From Amoebophrya sp. A120 (Eukaryota; Sar; Dinophyceae; Syndiniales; Amoebophryaceae), in contig CAJINV010000001.1 of the NCBI GenBank assembly GCA_905178155.1, forward strand, positions 5,305,994-5,369,993: a DNA stretch of 64,000 nucleotides, written 5' to 3'. The position numbers and the translations under genes are program-made. The notes under the pieces are model-generated. The model saw nothing but the letters and a program-made list of their open reading frames with translations. It had not been told where the DNA came from and ran no database searches. Of this stretch, positions 33,301 to 48,300 are shown in pieces. Position 1 is the first letter of the stretch. Every line of letters starts with the position of its first letter.

Positions 33301-36300
33301 AATTGGGAACGAAGGAAATCCGTGATGCAAACGTTTTCCGCAAGGAGCAGGTCGGTGAGCACTACCTCGGCCTCCGTGTCAGCATGTTCGATTCCTCCTC
33401 GCAACAACTTGTCAATTTTCTCGCAGCACTGGTGCTGAAAGGCAAGCAAGGACGAAATCTTGCCGACATCTGCAGCAGCGTCAAAAACACCAACTAGTAC
33501 AGTGCAGATATTCTGCAGAACTGCGGTGGCAGCAGTCGCGATGAATTCGTATCTGTCCAGAGTCTCCGGCTGCAATCCATTTCTTCCACGAATCCCGCGA
33601 CGCAATGCAGGATTCAAATCGACCAGGTCCAAAAGTTGTTCCTCAAGCATGGCATCCGAGTCCCCCAGCAAATGTCGACGTGCGTTCCGTGTCGCGGTCA
33701 ACTCTGATGCTGTAGAAGTCACTCTTCGACTCGCTGCTGCTTTGAAAAACTCCTTCGCACAAATCTGTGAAATCTGCACGTTGTTTGCGGTAAAGGGCTG
33801 AAACTTTATGTCGGTCACATCATTGTCGAGCGCCTGTGCAAAGGAGTACGTGGCTGCAACTTGCTCGCAGTCCAGTTTTCCTCCCTCTACTCGTGATGCC
33901 GACTGCGGATCTGTCAACGCAAAAGCGGTAAAACTGTCAAGCAGGTCGGTGAACGGAATAGAGCCGCCGTCACCTCCTGCAGGCAGATTTAGCCGCTTCC
34001 GACCGCCGCGCTCCTCGCTGGTGCACTTTTGTAACTGAATGTAAAAGTGCTTCACCGCGTATGCCGTCGGCAAGAGCATGGAAGCTGAGCAAATGCGCTG
34101 CGCCACGAGGTGCGATAGAAAACACGGATTTGTTGCCTCGTCTCCCGCAATGTCGTTTGTAGGTAGTGCTGCGATTCCGGCGCTCCATGTCTGCAGCTGA
34201 GATTCTAGAGTGCGAAGGATCCGGTTCAGGTCCGCCGTCTTTTCCTCGCTTTCGAACCACAGTCCAACCACGTCAGCAACTTGTTCAAGGTCATCCCGCA
34301 CCGTTGCAAACACCGCGCGCTGCATCTGGTGATGTTCCGAAAAATACAGAGAAACCACGTGTACAACTTGAAGCGCGTAGGTGCGCAGAGACCGGAGCTG
34401 AGAACTGACTGAAGCGCTATCCTGTTTCTCGCGCAGCAAAACATCTATTCGCGGGACAACCTGAAGGAATTCTTTCACCGCGTTCTCGATTCTGGCTGCG
34501 TCCTCGGAGCTGAAGCTCCTCGTGCTGGAAAACAGATTTGTGGCAGTTCGGACGAAATCGGCCTGGAGGTTTTTGCACAAGTCTGCGAAGCTTCCACTTG
34601 CGATTAAGGACGACGATCTCTGCTGGCCTGCACCGACCGAACCAGATCGTCCTGGTAGAGATTCGCGTTGCGCCAAAAAACGGATCCGTTCTACAGCCCG
34701 TGAAGTCACATGGAGAAACAAGTCAACGCGGTCAATCACAAAGTGCACTGCCCGCCGCCAGGGGTCTTCGATCGAAAAAACGTTGAGTTTCTTCTCAATT
34801 GCGGTTTTTTCCTTGACCCATTTTCCGTTGATGACATCGAGAGATCGCAAAGCCTTGCTGCCTTTCCTGAGCTGGGACAAACCGCTGCTGATGGCGCCTA
34901 CGAGATCCATCAGGAGTTCCTTGGAGCCCGGCAAAGACCCTCCCAAACGCACAGGATCTGCGCCACCTTCGCAAGTTGCAAACGCAGATATCATATCAGA
35001 TAAGCAGACAACGAGACTATGCTCTATCTGCGACCGCCGAGCTGTACAGACCTTCCGCATAGTGTTGCCTTGTCCAGCCTTCGCTTCCACCAACTTAGTC
35101 TGAAACGCTTCTTTCTGCTTCTGTACCTCGGCTTTTTCCTCTTGCTTCTTCAGACCTTCTATCCTGTGGCGCTCAGCTCGTTGTCCCTCTTCATCCGCAA
35201 GACGATGCAGCCCGCCTTCCTGGTACTGAAACATGTCGTTGTTGCGTGCTTTCTCTAGTCGCGCAGCATCTTCAATCTGCTGCTGACAGTTTGAAATACA
35301 CTGGTCCGCATTCTTGATATCACTTTGCAGTTTGCTCACATTGCTGACGACTCTTTTGACTTCAAAATCATCTGTAGAAACGTTCGGCACGTGGTCCGCA
35401 ATATCGACGCTGCTCCCCGCACACAGCACTGAGGCTAGTCCAGCGGTCATCGACATCGCCAGAAAACACTGAAGATATGGAGAATCGTCCACCTTGCCCA
35501 GCCGCGCCGCATCAGTATGCTCTCGTGTACAAAAGGCCCAAAATTTGCAAGAATTCCGTAGGATCTGCTGTGATGCAAACGAGCTCTGTTCCCCGCTTAA
35601 AACAGGGCCTGACGCTTCCGTCCCAACGGTAAATTCCGAAAGTGTCCCGACCACACGTTTTGTCGACTGCATCTGCAATGTTACAACCTCGTCGTCGATG
35701 ATCCCTTCAACACCGCCAGCAAGAAGTCGCTGCACTTCTTCAGCGCGCACCACGATACGCTCATTGTCTGGGGAAAACAGCGCAACCACGTCTACAAGAC
35801 GAAAGAGCAGGGGCTGCAGCTCGAATCCGCATTCCTGTGCGTTAATCTTGTTTTGGTGCGCCACCTCAACGTTGCGTCGGCAATTTTCAAAGAGTTCTAG
35901 CGTTGAGTACAGGTTTAGCCACCGCATCTTGCTATCGCTGGAAACGCCAGCGCATCCGTTAGCTTGATCCAGAACGAAAAACTTTTTTGAAACTTCGGCG
36001 ATCAGGTTGTAATCGGTGGGCACGAAATCCTTGGAAACCTGCTTCACGAGCCGCGACTCGGATTCTTCGGAAATCCTGTATATCATTGCGGTGCGCTGCT
36101 TCACGTAGTTCAGTGCAAGCTCGGCTCGCAAGTCCTGGTAAGACCGAGACGGACCCATCGGAAGACTGTCAACTGAATCTTCGATCGCCTTCTTCACTTG
36201 CTCAATCTTTAGAACAAGCGCGTCTGGCACTTGGAGCAATGAAGCAAGCGATGCCATCGTCTCGAGGATTGTGAGCGGCTCCTCTGTTGCAGTGTCTCCG

Positions 36301-39300
36301 CTATTCGCCAGAGTGTCAGACTGTGCAAGAAGTTCCTGCCACCTCGACGTCGCGATATTCAATTGCAACAGGACATCGATTACTACGGGCAAATCCTGTC
36401 CTCGAACTGTGTATTGCTCGATGGTTGCGCTTTTTCCCAAGAGGTCCAGCTTGGCAAGTATGGCATCCTTGTGACGTGACTCCAGAGGCGTTTGCTCCGA
36501 ACACTGCGCCGCAACTGTGTTTTCCACACGCCGGAACTCATTCCATTCGGCTTCGGTGAAGTTACTCTCGACCCGGCGAAATAAGACATTCCCGCGGCGC
36601 AGATGTTTTTTGTAATCATCTAGACATCTCTGCGCCCGCTTTATCTCCAGCTGCCGGATCTTCATATGGTGCTTGAAGTCTGCGCCGGGTTTCAATCCTT
36701 CGGAATCCACGAGCCACTTGCGGACAGTATCTTGAAGGTCTCGCGAAACTGGATTACAATCACGAATTGCAGCGAGGAGCACTTGTAGCCGAGAAACCAG
36801 TTGCTGCTTGTCAGTCTCCTCTTTGGTCAGAATCTGGTTTTTTCCAGTTTTCTGGCGGACGGCATTCGGTGCGGTCTTTGTTCGTGTACCCTCGTCTTCC
36901 GAAGCCGGCAGCATGAGCGTATTCTCGCTCTCGTCGGAATCGCCAGACCCAGATCGCAAACGCCCAGCTTGGTTGTTGGCAAGTCGGAAAAGTGGCTCGA
37001 TTGCGTCGATGTCAAAAACTTCCGACAAGTCGTTCCTCGCCGCAACTGCGGCATCAATACCGAGATCTTCAAAAGCTTTGGCTAGTTGGCGATTTTTTTG
37101 ATTGAAGAAGTCTGCGGTGAAGCTCCAAGGGTCTCCCACAATCTCGACCCGGTCGTCGTCCGTCACTTTTACGAGTTTTGATAAACTATCGACGGCCAGC
37201 TGCACTGTGGCAAGCGCCTTTTGCTTTGCAGTTGCGTCTCCGGCTGAGAGACGAGCGAGGCCTAACTGCAATGCCCAATCGGCCACGAAACTCGTAAACT
37301 TTCTGTAACTAGTCAAGAAGGATCTACCAGCGTGCAATTCAGCATTTTGGTTTCCCGATTCCGTCCCGCCCACAATCTCGTGCTTGCCCAGAACCGGAAG
37401 AACCGCCTTAACGTGACCCTGACCCGCTTCTCGTTTCACGAGAGCAAAGTTGTTCTGGGCCTGCTTGCGAGTACAACGGGGTAGCCGATTCTGTAGCTCC
37501 CTCCGGATTAAAGTGTCACTTTCTTTGCAGTTGGAATTCAATAACACTTCCACGAGCTGCAACCGGGCTTCCTCGAATGCCTGCTGCTTCGCCGCGACGC
37601 TGCCTTCGCGGTAGTCGGATAAAAAGTTGCAATACGCGTCTTGCATCTTGGCAAAAGCAGTTATCAGCTGCCACGCATCGGCCTGCACGCGCATGAACTC
37701 GCCCACTGGCACTCTGCCCCCATGTTTGCTCGTACGCAGTTTCTCGTCTCGGAGGGGAATCAAAGTTTCGGAAAACTTCAGCTCGTCCACCGGGTCGTTT
37801 GCTTCGCAGACCAAACTGAAGATCGAGAGCGCACAAGACATTGCAGTGATGTCGCTTTCCGTTATCTTCGTGCGTGGATGTAGTTTCGGGCGGCAAGCCG
37901 TGAAACCGTGTACGGTGATCGGCCGCAGTGAAAATGCGGAAGCCGCATCGGATGCGTTGGCGCTTTTCTCCTTAAATGCAGCGGGTGGAAAATCTACGAG
38001 CAGGTCCTCGTTTGCGTCCAAGAAATTCTGCAAAAATGTATTGTGCTTGGACCTCTCGGCGTCGTCCTCTACGTCCGGCACGTAGTGCATCAAGTGAGCC
38101 TCCTCGGTGTGCGAATTATCGGAATAATCCGCCAGCAGGAAAGACAACGAGAAAAACTTGTGTGGCTTCGCTGCATCAAGGCGGCCCGTACCATCGAGAC
38201 AGAAAACGAAAAAGTAGTACTTCTTTCGTTGCTCGACATCGCTCGGTATTGCGGTTTCCAGCTTCAACCGGTTCGGAAAGACCACCTGCACTTCGAACTC
38301 TTTCCAGGGCAGGCAAAGTTCATCCAGAAACCCGAACGCTGCCCAGAGCCAGCTCAAAGGATGCCCCGCGACGTGCTTGCCATGGCTGCTCCAGTCAAAA
38401 TCTATGGCCGCGAGCGCTTCTCCAGAATTGTCACTGGAACGAGCGGAAAGAACTTTTTTCAGAAATGAGACGTGAACTTGCGCACCACGATACCGCACGG
38501 TCTCCAGCAGCTTCTTGAATTCATCTCCGCGCGAAATAGTAGCAAGCGACGTGCCGACTGTGTCGGATGCCACAAGAGCAACAGCATTGCAAGCAGTGGT
38601 GCGTGCCCGCGCTGGGGAGGGAAACTTTTGCTGCTGCTCAGCATCAAACATGTCGACATCGCTGTCTTCGGCTTCCGGCTGCGGGGGACTCAGCTCTGCA
38701 TCAACTTCCATAAATACTGGCGTATCGCTGTTTCCTACTTCTTTTTTTGCGTTCGACAGTGGATCCTTTGTCTCATTTTTCGGGCTGTCCTTGTGGTTTG
38801 GATGACGCAACCTCCGTCCCTTGATGGCGTCCTTGAGCTTGGTCAACTCCTCCGCGACACGCTGGCTGCACATTTGCTGGTCCCACATGCGAACCTCCTT
38901 CTCTGAAAACGATGTATCGGTGGACTGCACTTCCTCCCCCACGGCAAACGCAGCCTTCCACTTGAATCGCACGAAGTCCAGCGCTAGACGAAAGCGTGCC
39001 AAAGGCAGCGGAGGTGCCTCTTGTTCAGCAAGAGCGTTGGCAACCGTGGCGAGTGCCTTTTCGTTTTCGAGAACAGGTTGTGCGAGTACACGCTGCAAGA
39101 TTACAATCGCACTACGATTCTGGGCCGATTCGCATTCTTCCTGGAACTCTTGCTCGAACTGCCTCATTTCCTTGCGAGCCAAATCAGCAAAAAACTGACA
39201 TTTGTGGTCCAGCTCTCGAAACAGCCTCGCAATTTCTGTGAGCGCGTCATCGATCGCATCGCCATCCGGCATCATCGCCTTCCCGTCCCGCTTGAAAAAC

Positions 39301-42300
39301 TTCTGCAACGGCTGCAGCACGTGCTCATAAATGGTTTTCAGTTTTAGTGTCGCTCGTTGCACGAGACAAGAACGATCAGCAGCATCAACGTAGGAGGCAT
39401 CAGTGATGGCCTTCGACAGGACTCTGCCGGCGTTGACAAGTTCGTCTCCAACCAGAGGCTTGGCTCGTATTGCTTGCGACTGGCTGCACACACGAGATAT
39501 CAGATCAGCTGGAAGCACTTCCTTCGCGAGCTGCTCAACCTTCTGGATAATCGTCTTCAACGGCTCTCGGGCGTCGCCCAAAAGCATGTTTCGCAGTGCT
39601 TCCCATTGCTGCCTCGGCGATTCTCCCAAGTGCGCACACCGTGGCTCCATCAGTATTGCAAGCCAGCTGTCAATCACGTCGTAAAGCCTGCTCTTTCCAT
39701 CATTTTCGAGTTTTTCTGCGCCAAGTCCCATCACGCACCGAACAAAGATTGCACCGCAAAGAGCTTCAACTGCTGACATCGAGCGCTCGATTTCCCGTCT
39801 CTCCTCCGACCAAGCGTCTGCTTTGGAGCTATTGCTTCTCTTGGACGGAAAATCGTAGAAGTTCTTCTGCAGGTCGGGGCGGCTAAAAATGTTAACCAGC
39901 TCCTGCGACAGCATTTCCTGCTGATCTCCAGACTGCACTCCGAGGATGTAGTCCTGGACGAGCGCGTCAAGAACCGCCTTTGCGGGGGTCATTTCCAGTC
40001 CCTTGGCGTCCTGGAGCGCCTTTCGCACTGACGAAACTACACGCTCAAGCGTCCGACGGGAAAACTCGGCCTCTGTGACAGGCTTCACTTTGCCATCTTG
40101 CACCAGTCTCAACACGCGCAGGTGAAATTCTGCACACACAAGCGCCAGCTCGGACCCGCCGCTGATGTTTGCAAAGCTTTGCTCTACGGAGTCAAAAAAG
40201 TCTGTGCCCACTACTGGGCTGGACTTCAAGCGAATCGCGGACCGCGCTGCCGGTTTCTTCTTCGTGTCGAGAACCTGCAGCGCGGAACTCTCCAACGGCG
40301 ACACGTGAAGCATGATGAGCCGGTTCTGGAAAGCGCCGGACAACTTGTGCGATTGAACGCGGTAAGGGTTTTCGGTCATGAAAAGTCGAAAATCCGGGTG
40401 GATGCCGCCATTGGCTTTTGTTAGCTCTCCCTTGCCGTCAGCTACTTCGAACAGGTTCAGACTCGGCCGCTCCTCTACCAAGCTGTTGAGACGCTCGATA
40501 ATTTCTGGTGGCGCGCAGTTGATGTGCCGCAGAAAAACCCAGTCGCCGTTCCTGAGAGCCTGAACGAGCGGCGCTTCGACAAATTCGAAACCCATGGTCG
40601 AACTACTGGCAGCACCTTGCTCGCTGGAGTGATTCTGGTACCGGATCCATCGCTTGCGGTGTGCGTTTAGCTCGCGTATGAAATCTACGTTCTTTCGTCG
40701 CGTGCTCTCGGCAAGGTCCCCGGTCATCAGATTTGCCTGCACAAGATCGATGAAAAAATCCACGGCCTGAAGGAATACGTTCGCGAGTGCGGAGGATTTA
40801 AGGCGTTCCTGCCCTGCGTCCCGATCATTCCCGGCCTGCTGCATGTCGGACTCGGAATCGGAGCTGTATCCGTCCGACGGGTCGTCTTCTTCCTCAGCGA
40901 GCCGTTGTTTCTTTTTACGACGCCCATCACTTCCTGCGTCACTAGCTCTGCCGCTCGCTTGGTCGGCCTTGGTCCGTTTGTTGGCACACTGTACTTTACC
41001 TCTCACAGAGTCGTCGGGTTGCGGTGCATCTAGTAGGTCCCCCGCCTGCCCGCTATCACGGGACCCTGTCGACAACCGCGCGCGCTTTTTTGTGCGCTTT
41101 CCGAAGTCACTGTCGCTTCCTGCCGTCGATAGCAGGCGTTTCCTTCCAAGACCTGATTCCGGCTTCGGTGACAGGTCAGCATCGTCAGCCATATCCACAT
41201 CACGCATACAGCCAATTTCCTCGGCCTCGCAACTAGAATGAGCTGCGATACTGTCCACCTCGCGCTTGCATTTTCTTATTTCTGGTTCCAGGCGATCCAC
41301 AAACTGCTCCAGCTTTTTTCTCACTGCAGGCGCACTCCTCGGCGACAGAATGGGAACGCACGAGACCAGGACGTGTCGAATAATAGCGTCAAACAGAGTC
41401 GTGGTATTTGTGAATAGCTGCGGTGCTTCCTCACGGCGGTCAACGGGAAGCAGTTGCCCGATTACGTCGCCGATGTCCATACTCTGCGTCATGGGGACTT
41501 CCACTAAAGTATTTCCTGTAAGAGAAGCCAGTTCGCGCACCATTGAAGCTTTTCCCGCGGTCGCACCTTTCAGCAGCGCTGCTCGCCCGCTTTGACACGC
41601 CCCAGCAATTGCTTCCAAGTAATCGTCCACCTCGGGCACGTGCAAAAAGTCCTTTGCTACCATGGCACCTTCGGCATTCCGATCTGTTCCGTCCTTTTTC
41701 GGAAGATAGACGACTCCGACCTGCACGTAGTCCGGACTAGAGGAGTCGATTGTCGTAACGGTGACCTGCTTCTGCTGCTGGGAAGCTTTGCGCTTCTGCG
41801 CTGCGGTCTGCCGTGCGCGAGGTTCGGGAAAGTGTTCCTCTGCCAACGAAACAAGGCGGGCAAAATCTGGGCTATCGGGCGAATAGCGGTGCGCATAGAT
41901 CAGCTGCACAAATTTTCGCATACACCGCTGCCAAATGACGGCTGCAGCTTCCTCCTCGTAGAACGAGGCATGCTGGAGCAAATCAGTTGCGCACCCTTTT
42001 AGTACATCCCGCACTTTAATCAGATCACGCATGTTAAAACTTTGCGCCCCGATCTCTCGCGCATCAGCCAAATTCTGGACGCTGGCGTGAAACTTCATGA
42101 TTTGTGGGAGGTACTTTTGCATGATGGGACCCAATCCGGGCGGCAGCTCGTCGTAATACAATTTGCTCACAATTTCCCCTAGCTCCTCAGGCCCGTAGTC
42201 TTCTACGCTGACAGTAACGAAGAGGTTCTGAATAGAGCGCGACAGCTTATTTCTGTTTCCGCCAGTGGACACTGGATTCATCGTCGCGAAAATCACCGGC

Positions 42301-45300
42301 CGACGCAGGCGGTCGCCAAACGCAAGCACCTCATCCTTCCCAGGAATTCGAAAAAAACTGATTCCACGGTCAAAAAGAGGCGCAATCGCGTCCAGAACTT
42401 CGGGCGGCATCAAATTCATTTCGTCCAGGATAATCCAACGCCCCTGCTTTACGGCTCGCAGGAGCGCGCCATCGCGCCACCGAAAGACCCGACGCCCGCT
42501 GGAATCGCATTCCGGAACCGTGCTACCGAAAAGCTGCTCCAGGCTGGTGGATGCGGAGCAGTTGATGCGTTCGTGCTCATGTCCGCACAGTTTCGAAGCC
42601 TGCTTCGGGCACTCCGTCTTTCCCACACCGGGCGGTCCAACCAAAAGTTGCGGCGCCGGACTGTCCGACGAAAGACCGACAAAAATTCGCAAGAGGTTCC
42701 GCAAAAGTGTAGGTGTCGCACAACAGTAGAGGCGATCCAACATCTCGTAGCTCTTCGGGGATGAGGTGCTTGGGCTCGCCGCAAGTGGCATGGCGACGGA
42801 CCCATTGTAAGAGAACAACATGTGAGAGTCGTCGGAAAGAAAAAGATCTTTCAAGTCCTGGGGCACGGGTGGTGATGTGAAAACTGTTTCCTCGGCGCCG
42901 AGCCACTTCTTCGCAATTCTCTCCGCCGCTGCTGGTGTCAAACTATCGAAGATGAACGAGCGCGCAGCCATCAGCAGCTTCAAGTCTCGAACTTTCGCGG
43001 CTTCTTGCGACGTAGAGTTACTCAACCGCTGAGCGCAAAGAAAGTCAACGATTCGCAACATCGTGCGAAGGTCGAGAGGAAACGAAGAACATTCCTCGTC
43101 ACTCGCCACCAGCTCCTGCAGCTCTGCAAGCCTCCCCGCAAACCAATCTGCGTTTGCTGGTGAAAACACCTTGTCGCGACGGAGTTCCACCGCTGTGACA
43201 TCCTTAATGTCCTTCGGTTCGTATGCCGGCACGTGAATCTCGGTGAAGCGAGACAGTGTGGCTGGACTGAGCTTGAGTCGACTTGCATCGCCTGCTACGT
43301 GAGCAGTAGCGAAAACTTGAAAGGACTGGGGCACGCGAACGTTGCAGCTGCACTTCGCAGAAACATCTTCCGTAAGATTTAGCATGCGGTCTTCACACTC
43401 CAGCACCGGGTTGATCCGCTCGGTCACAGCTTGGCTCGGAAGATGAAAATCTTCCAGGCGCAAGGCAGTTCCTTGCTGCACAGCTTCGGTAACTGGTCCG
43501 TCGCGAAAGAGGAAAAGCATGTCGCCTGCAGACGCACCACCAAAGGCGGAATCACGGATGAGTTTGATGCGATCAAGCAGCAGATCACAGTGCTTATCAG
43601 TCGCAAGTTGCGTCAATGCCTTTAATAAAATATCCAGAGCTGCTAGCAAGTCCTGCTCCTCCTTGCTGTCAACCCGAAGTGCTGTCGAGGATGAGCTCGT
43701 TGGCTGCTGCGAATCTTCCGCTGCTCGCGACGAACCTTCTGGCTGCTTGTTGTTCTCGTTTGCTTGAGGCATCGACACATCACCTTCCACCTTTTTGACG
43801 TCGTTCTTTGCGGCCGGCATTTCTGCCTTCGCAGGGACTTTTTTGTTCTCCTGCGAGTCGGAGTCACTACTATACCCATCGCTGAAGTCCATGTCCTCAT
43901 CGTCTTTTAGCATCGATGCTGCCGGGGCGGCAGGAGCCTGGTCTTTTGGCGGCTCCCGTTCTTCACTTTTCACACTGACGACTTCCATCTCGTCGTCGAC
44001 GGAGAGAAAATCTAAATTACTGAGGAAGTCCGCGTCGTCGACATTGCCTGCTGGTGGCGCGTTCCCACTCGCTGTCCACATTTTCTCCACATCCTCTATT
44101 GTTGGATTTTCCTCGATGTCCAGCAGCGACGAGCTAGAGGACACTCCTGGGAGTGTCCGAAGAACATTTTGCTCTTCCTCTCGTAGGCGCTGGCGCTCCT
44201 GTTCTTTCGCCATGGGATCGTGGTCGACAAAAATGTAGCGGTAAGAAACGTCCTCGGCATCTTCGTCCTCTGCGCGAGCGGCTTCCTGCAAGGCTATCGC
44301 TATGCGCTCTTCCTCCTGTAGCAGTGCCTGCGCGAACTTGGAATACTTCTGGAGAGCCTGCTCACAATGTGCTTTCTGTTGCTTCCAACCACCGCCCCCG
44401 TCAGCGAAGGCCTCGCACCGCTTGATGATGCTAGTTGCTGTCCGTTCCACGTAAACCAGAGCGCTAGCCTTGCTCCACGGCGTAACCTGGCCCAGCAAGC
44501 CCGACGCTTCCGTTTCGGCGGTCAGGTGCACTGTGGGCAACGACGGCTGTCCCATGACGTCCGCAAAAGCTTGCAGAATCTCTGATTTGTGCCCTGTGGG
44601 GCCATATAGCAGCACGGGTTCGGAGTTCAAGCTTGCGAATGCGATGCGAGCAAAGGTTCGTTGGAAAACTTCCGGGGGCTCCTTCCCCTTCTGCCAGTGC
44701 CGCGAGCGATTCAGCTTCCCGCCCCGTATCTTAAATTCCACCTGACCGTCTTTTACACTAATTCCATCCGAGTTCTGCTCCAGCTTGATATTGCTTTGTG
44801 CGTTCTCCTTTTTGTCGGGCCCAGAAAACAACTTCTTGCCGAAAGCGCTGCGGAAGCTGTCTTTAATCGTCTCTAGCTGGAGCTGCCCGCTTTTTGTGGT
44901 GGTGGAAATTTTCTGCGAAAGAAGGAGATAGCCAACTTGCGGATTTAGCAAGAAGCTTGCGCTATTCTGCCCCGTCGTTGCGGCATCACGATCAATCCAC
45001 TTGATCAGGGCGCGGAGAGTGATTCGCGCAGTCTTGGACGTAGCGCGCGCATTCAGCTCGTGGTACAGTTTGGCCAAGTTTGTCGCGTCCTTCTTTGACA
45101 ACTTCAAATCCGGCCGCTTGGCGTACTGCCTCTTCAAAAGAATCTCCGCTAGCTCCGTTTCGGGAAAGTCAGGGACTTGGACCTCCAAAAAGCGACTGCG
45201 AATTGCCACCGGAAGCCGAGCACGCCCGGAATACGATGACGGATTCTGTGTGGCAAAGAAACGAAATCCTGGCGGCACGACGATGGTTCGGTAGCCCGGA

Positions 45301-48300
45301 ACATGGAACAATCGCTGCCCTTCGAGCACGGGCGCCAGCAGACTTAAAATACCGGGTGGGGCAAGGTTAATCTCATCCGCGAGAAACCACTTCCCATCTT
45401 CCAAGGCCCGCACCAGCGCGCCGCGCTGGTACTGCAGTCCGCGAGACCCGATTTGCATCCAGCAGCCCAAATAATCCTGCGCGGTGGTGCTGTCTGTATT
45501 GTTGACATGCTCCAAGCCGTGCATTCCCTCGGGGCGCCGCGCGGCTAGCGATTGAATTAGCGAGGTTTTTCCGACCGAAGCCGGTCCCTCCAGCAGAACA
45601 GGCTTTCCGATTTCGATGCTGCACAACACGGATGCCGCGAGGCTTCGGCGCGAGACCGTAAGTACATGCCGACTTCGTTCGGGTGCGTTTTTCTGTGCAG
45701 TGTTCGAAGTCGTAAGCGCGCTGACCAGGTCCAATTCTTCGGCTACTTGCTGCGTATCGTATTTCTGAATCTTCTTCGGAATTTTTGCAACCTCTAACAA
45801 ATTGCTTTTGCCGAGCATGTCCAAGACGCAGAACTGAAGAGCCTGAAAAAGCACTTTGTCCGGATCCTGATCGGGTAACTTGTTCCGCAACGACCAGTAG
45901 CAGTCAAGCAAACTGACGATCGTTCGGGTCGTGATCTTAGCTTCCGGGTTGCTATGCCGCGCTCTTCCGCTCAAAATCCAACTCCAGACACCCCAGCCTA
46001 CATTTACAACGGTCGTCAAATTCTTTGCTTCCTCCCCCGTGACAGCGACGGCCAGCAATTTCATCTCCGCCTTAAACGCTTTCTCCTCCGCTGCCATACC
46101 CTCTAGAGCCACAATTTGGAATCGATTTGCCATGGCCGGCGAAAGTTTCTGCTCCGCCGCGTGGCCGCCAGTTATGGTCGCGACGACTTGAAACGCCGGA
46201 GACACGGGCACCTCGTCTTGCCCTCCTTTCTCGGCGAGAAACAAGAACGGAGGCACTTCGAGCACCGGGTTCATCCGCTCCGCAACCGAAGCGTCACAAT
46301 CGTGTAAGTTGTCCAAACGAACCCAGCCCCCGTCCCGGGCGACGTTTGTCAGCTGCCCGTCGTTCCACTCGATCACAGTTCCTCCGCCGGCTGCGGGACT
46401 GAACTGACCAAACAAGGAACAGACTTCCGTTTCTGGTGTCAGGCAAATGCTGGTGATTGGTTTTCCCAGAAGAAGCGCTATGATGCGCACCAGCTCGCTG
46501 CAGCCAGATCCACTATCGCCCTTAATCATGATGGGCTGTTGCGGATTGCGCAAGCTCCGTAAGAACCCGGCCATGGCGGCAATGACGCGCGGCGACAACA
46601 TGAAGGGAACCTCGGCCCTGACGTGCTCAATATTCTGCTGCTCGGCTCGGAGCAAGAACGCTTGTTCCGCTGGACTGAAGGACTGTCTCTTTTCGGTCGA
46701 CTTGGAGGACCCCCGCTTTGTGGATGTGGCAGCAGAAGCGGTCTTCTCGATTGTAAAATTGTCTCTTGCAGCTTCGCAAAAAACTTTGTCTAAGACCAAT
46801 TTGCTTTCCGCGTGCCGAACTTTGGCTCGGTAAAATGCGCAACCAACGGAAAGAACTTCTTCTTCGGACTTCCGTGTTCGCTTCTCTGCCAGCCTCATCC
46901 ACTCTGAAAACCAACCTGCATCGATTCGGTAGACTCCGTAAATGTCGATGTGCGTCTGTGCCAGTAGTGCATCGCATGCTTTCTGGTGAACCTGCCAGTA
47001 TCGTTTCATCCACGGAGTCTCGCTGTGCTCCTGCGGCATAGTCGCTGGAGTGCGCGGTTGCGTGAATCCGCCGACGCGCAAATGCTGTGATGTCAAACTC
47101 CACTCCGTAGCACGCAGATCCGTTTCTGAAAATTCCTTGAAGACGTCCTGGATTGCAGCTTTCAGTGGCTCCTGCGGCACGCGGCCAGAGTAATGATACC
47201 AGGCTTCGGAAGCCAGCGCGCGACCCACCGCATCATCCCCACCGCGTTGCAGCGCGGCGAGCTCCGCACGCAAGTACGGCACCCAAGCATGTACTGTACG
47301 AAACGTAATATCTGCCAGGGGACTGCTCTGGCTCTGCGCGGCAACTGCACTGGTGCCCGCAAGGAGACTGCGCAGCTTGTCGTGGAACTTCACAACCAGA
47401 AGTGCAGCTTCGTTTCGCGATGCCTTCTGAAAAACTCCCAAAGTAGAACTGTTCACTGACAAGAGGCCAGAGACGACCTCCTGGAGGTCCGACGCAGGTA
47501 ATTCGAGAAATTCCACGACCCGAAAGTGTGCCAGAAACGCCGGCGATTGCTTTTCCCGCTTGCCCTTGTATTTTCCCGAGTTTGGATTCTGCGTAGCGAA
47601 CAAACGAAAATCTGGGTGCATTCGCAGGTGTTGGGCGAAATCGGACTTGGAGCTGCTAGGATCCCGAAGAGTGATATTCTTCTGATCAAGAGCGCTTTCC
47701 AACGTGTGCAAAATTTCAGCCGGTGCCAGATTCAGTTCGTCCAACATCAGCCACTTTCCCTCCGTGAACGCACAGACGAACGGGCCATGAATGAATTCCA
47801 TCGCGCCACTCCGGCCTAACACGAGCTTTCCGAAGAAGTCATCGTACTCAATAGACCCCGACATGTTCATTCGAACCAGGTCCTTACCCCCTACGCGGGC
47901 CGCTTCTTGCACCGTCGCAGTTTTCGCGACCCCGGTAGCCCCCTGCAAGAGAAGTGGAGCGGAATCACGGGCAGCTTGCTGGACGATCTTCACGTTGCGC
48001 ATGGTCGCCGGAGTTTGCACAAAGTGGTCCGATTTGCTCGCAGACACGTCTTTTCCACAGACCTCAGGCTTCAAGACAGCACGCGGGTCGCCGGCGTTCT
48101 TGCGCAGAAGGTTGCTTACTTCCACGAAGTGCTCGCGTAGAGACGGAATCGATACCGCCTCCCCCCGCTGACGAGACCGCACCTCGTCGAGGTAGAAGGA
48201 GTCATTGGCTAGTAGTACATTGCTGCTCGGAAGCGACGCCCGCGAATCGCTTTTTCCAGACACGCTTTCCGCGAGAATTTTTAGTTGCTCGAGTTCTTCT

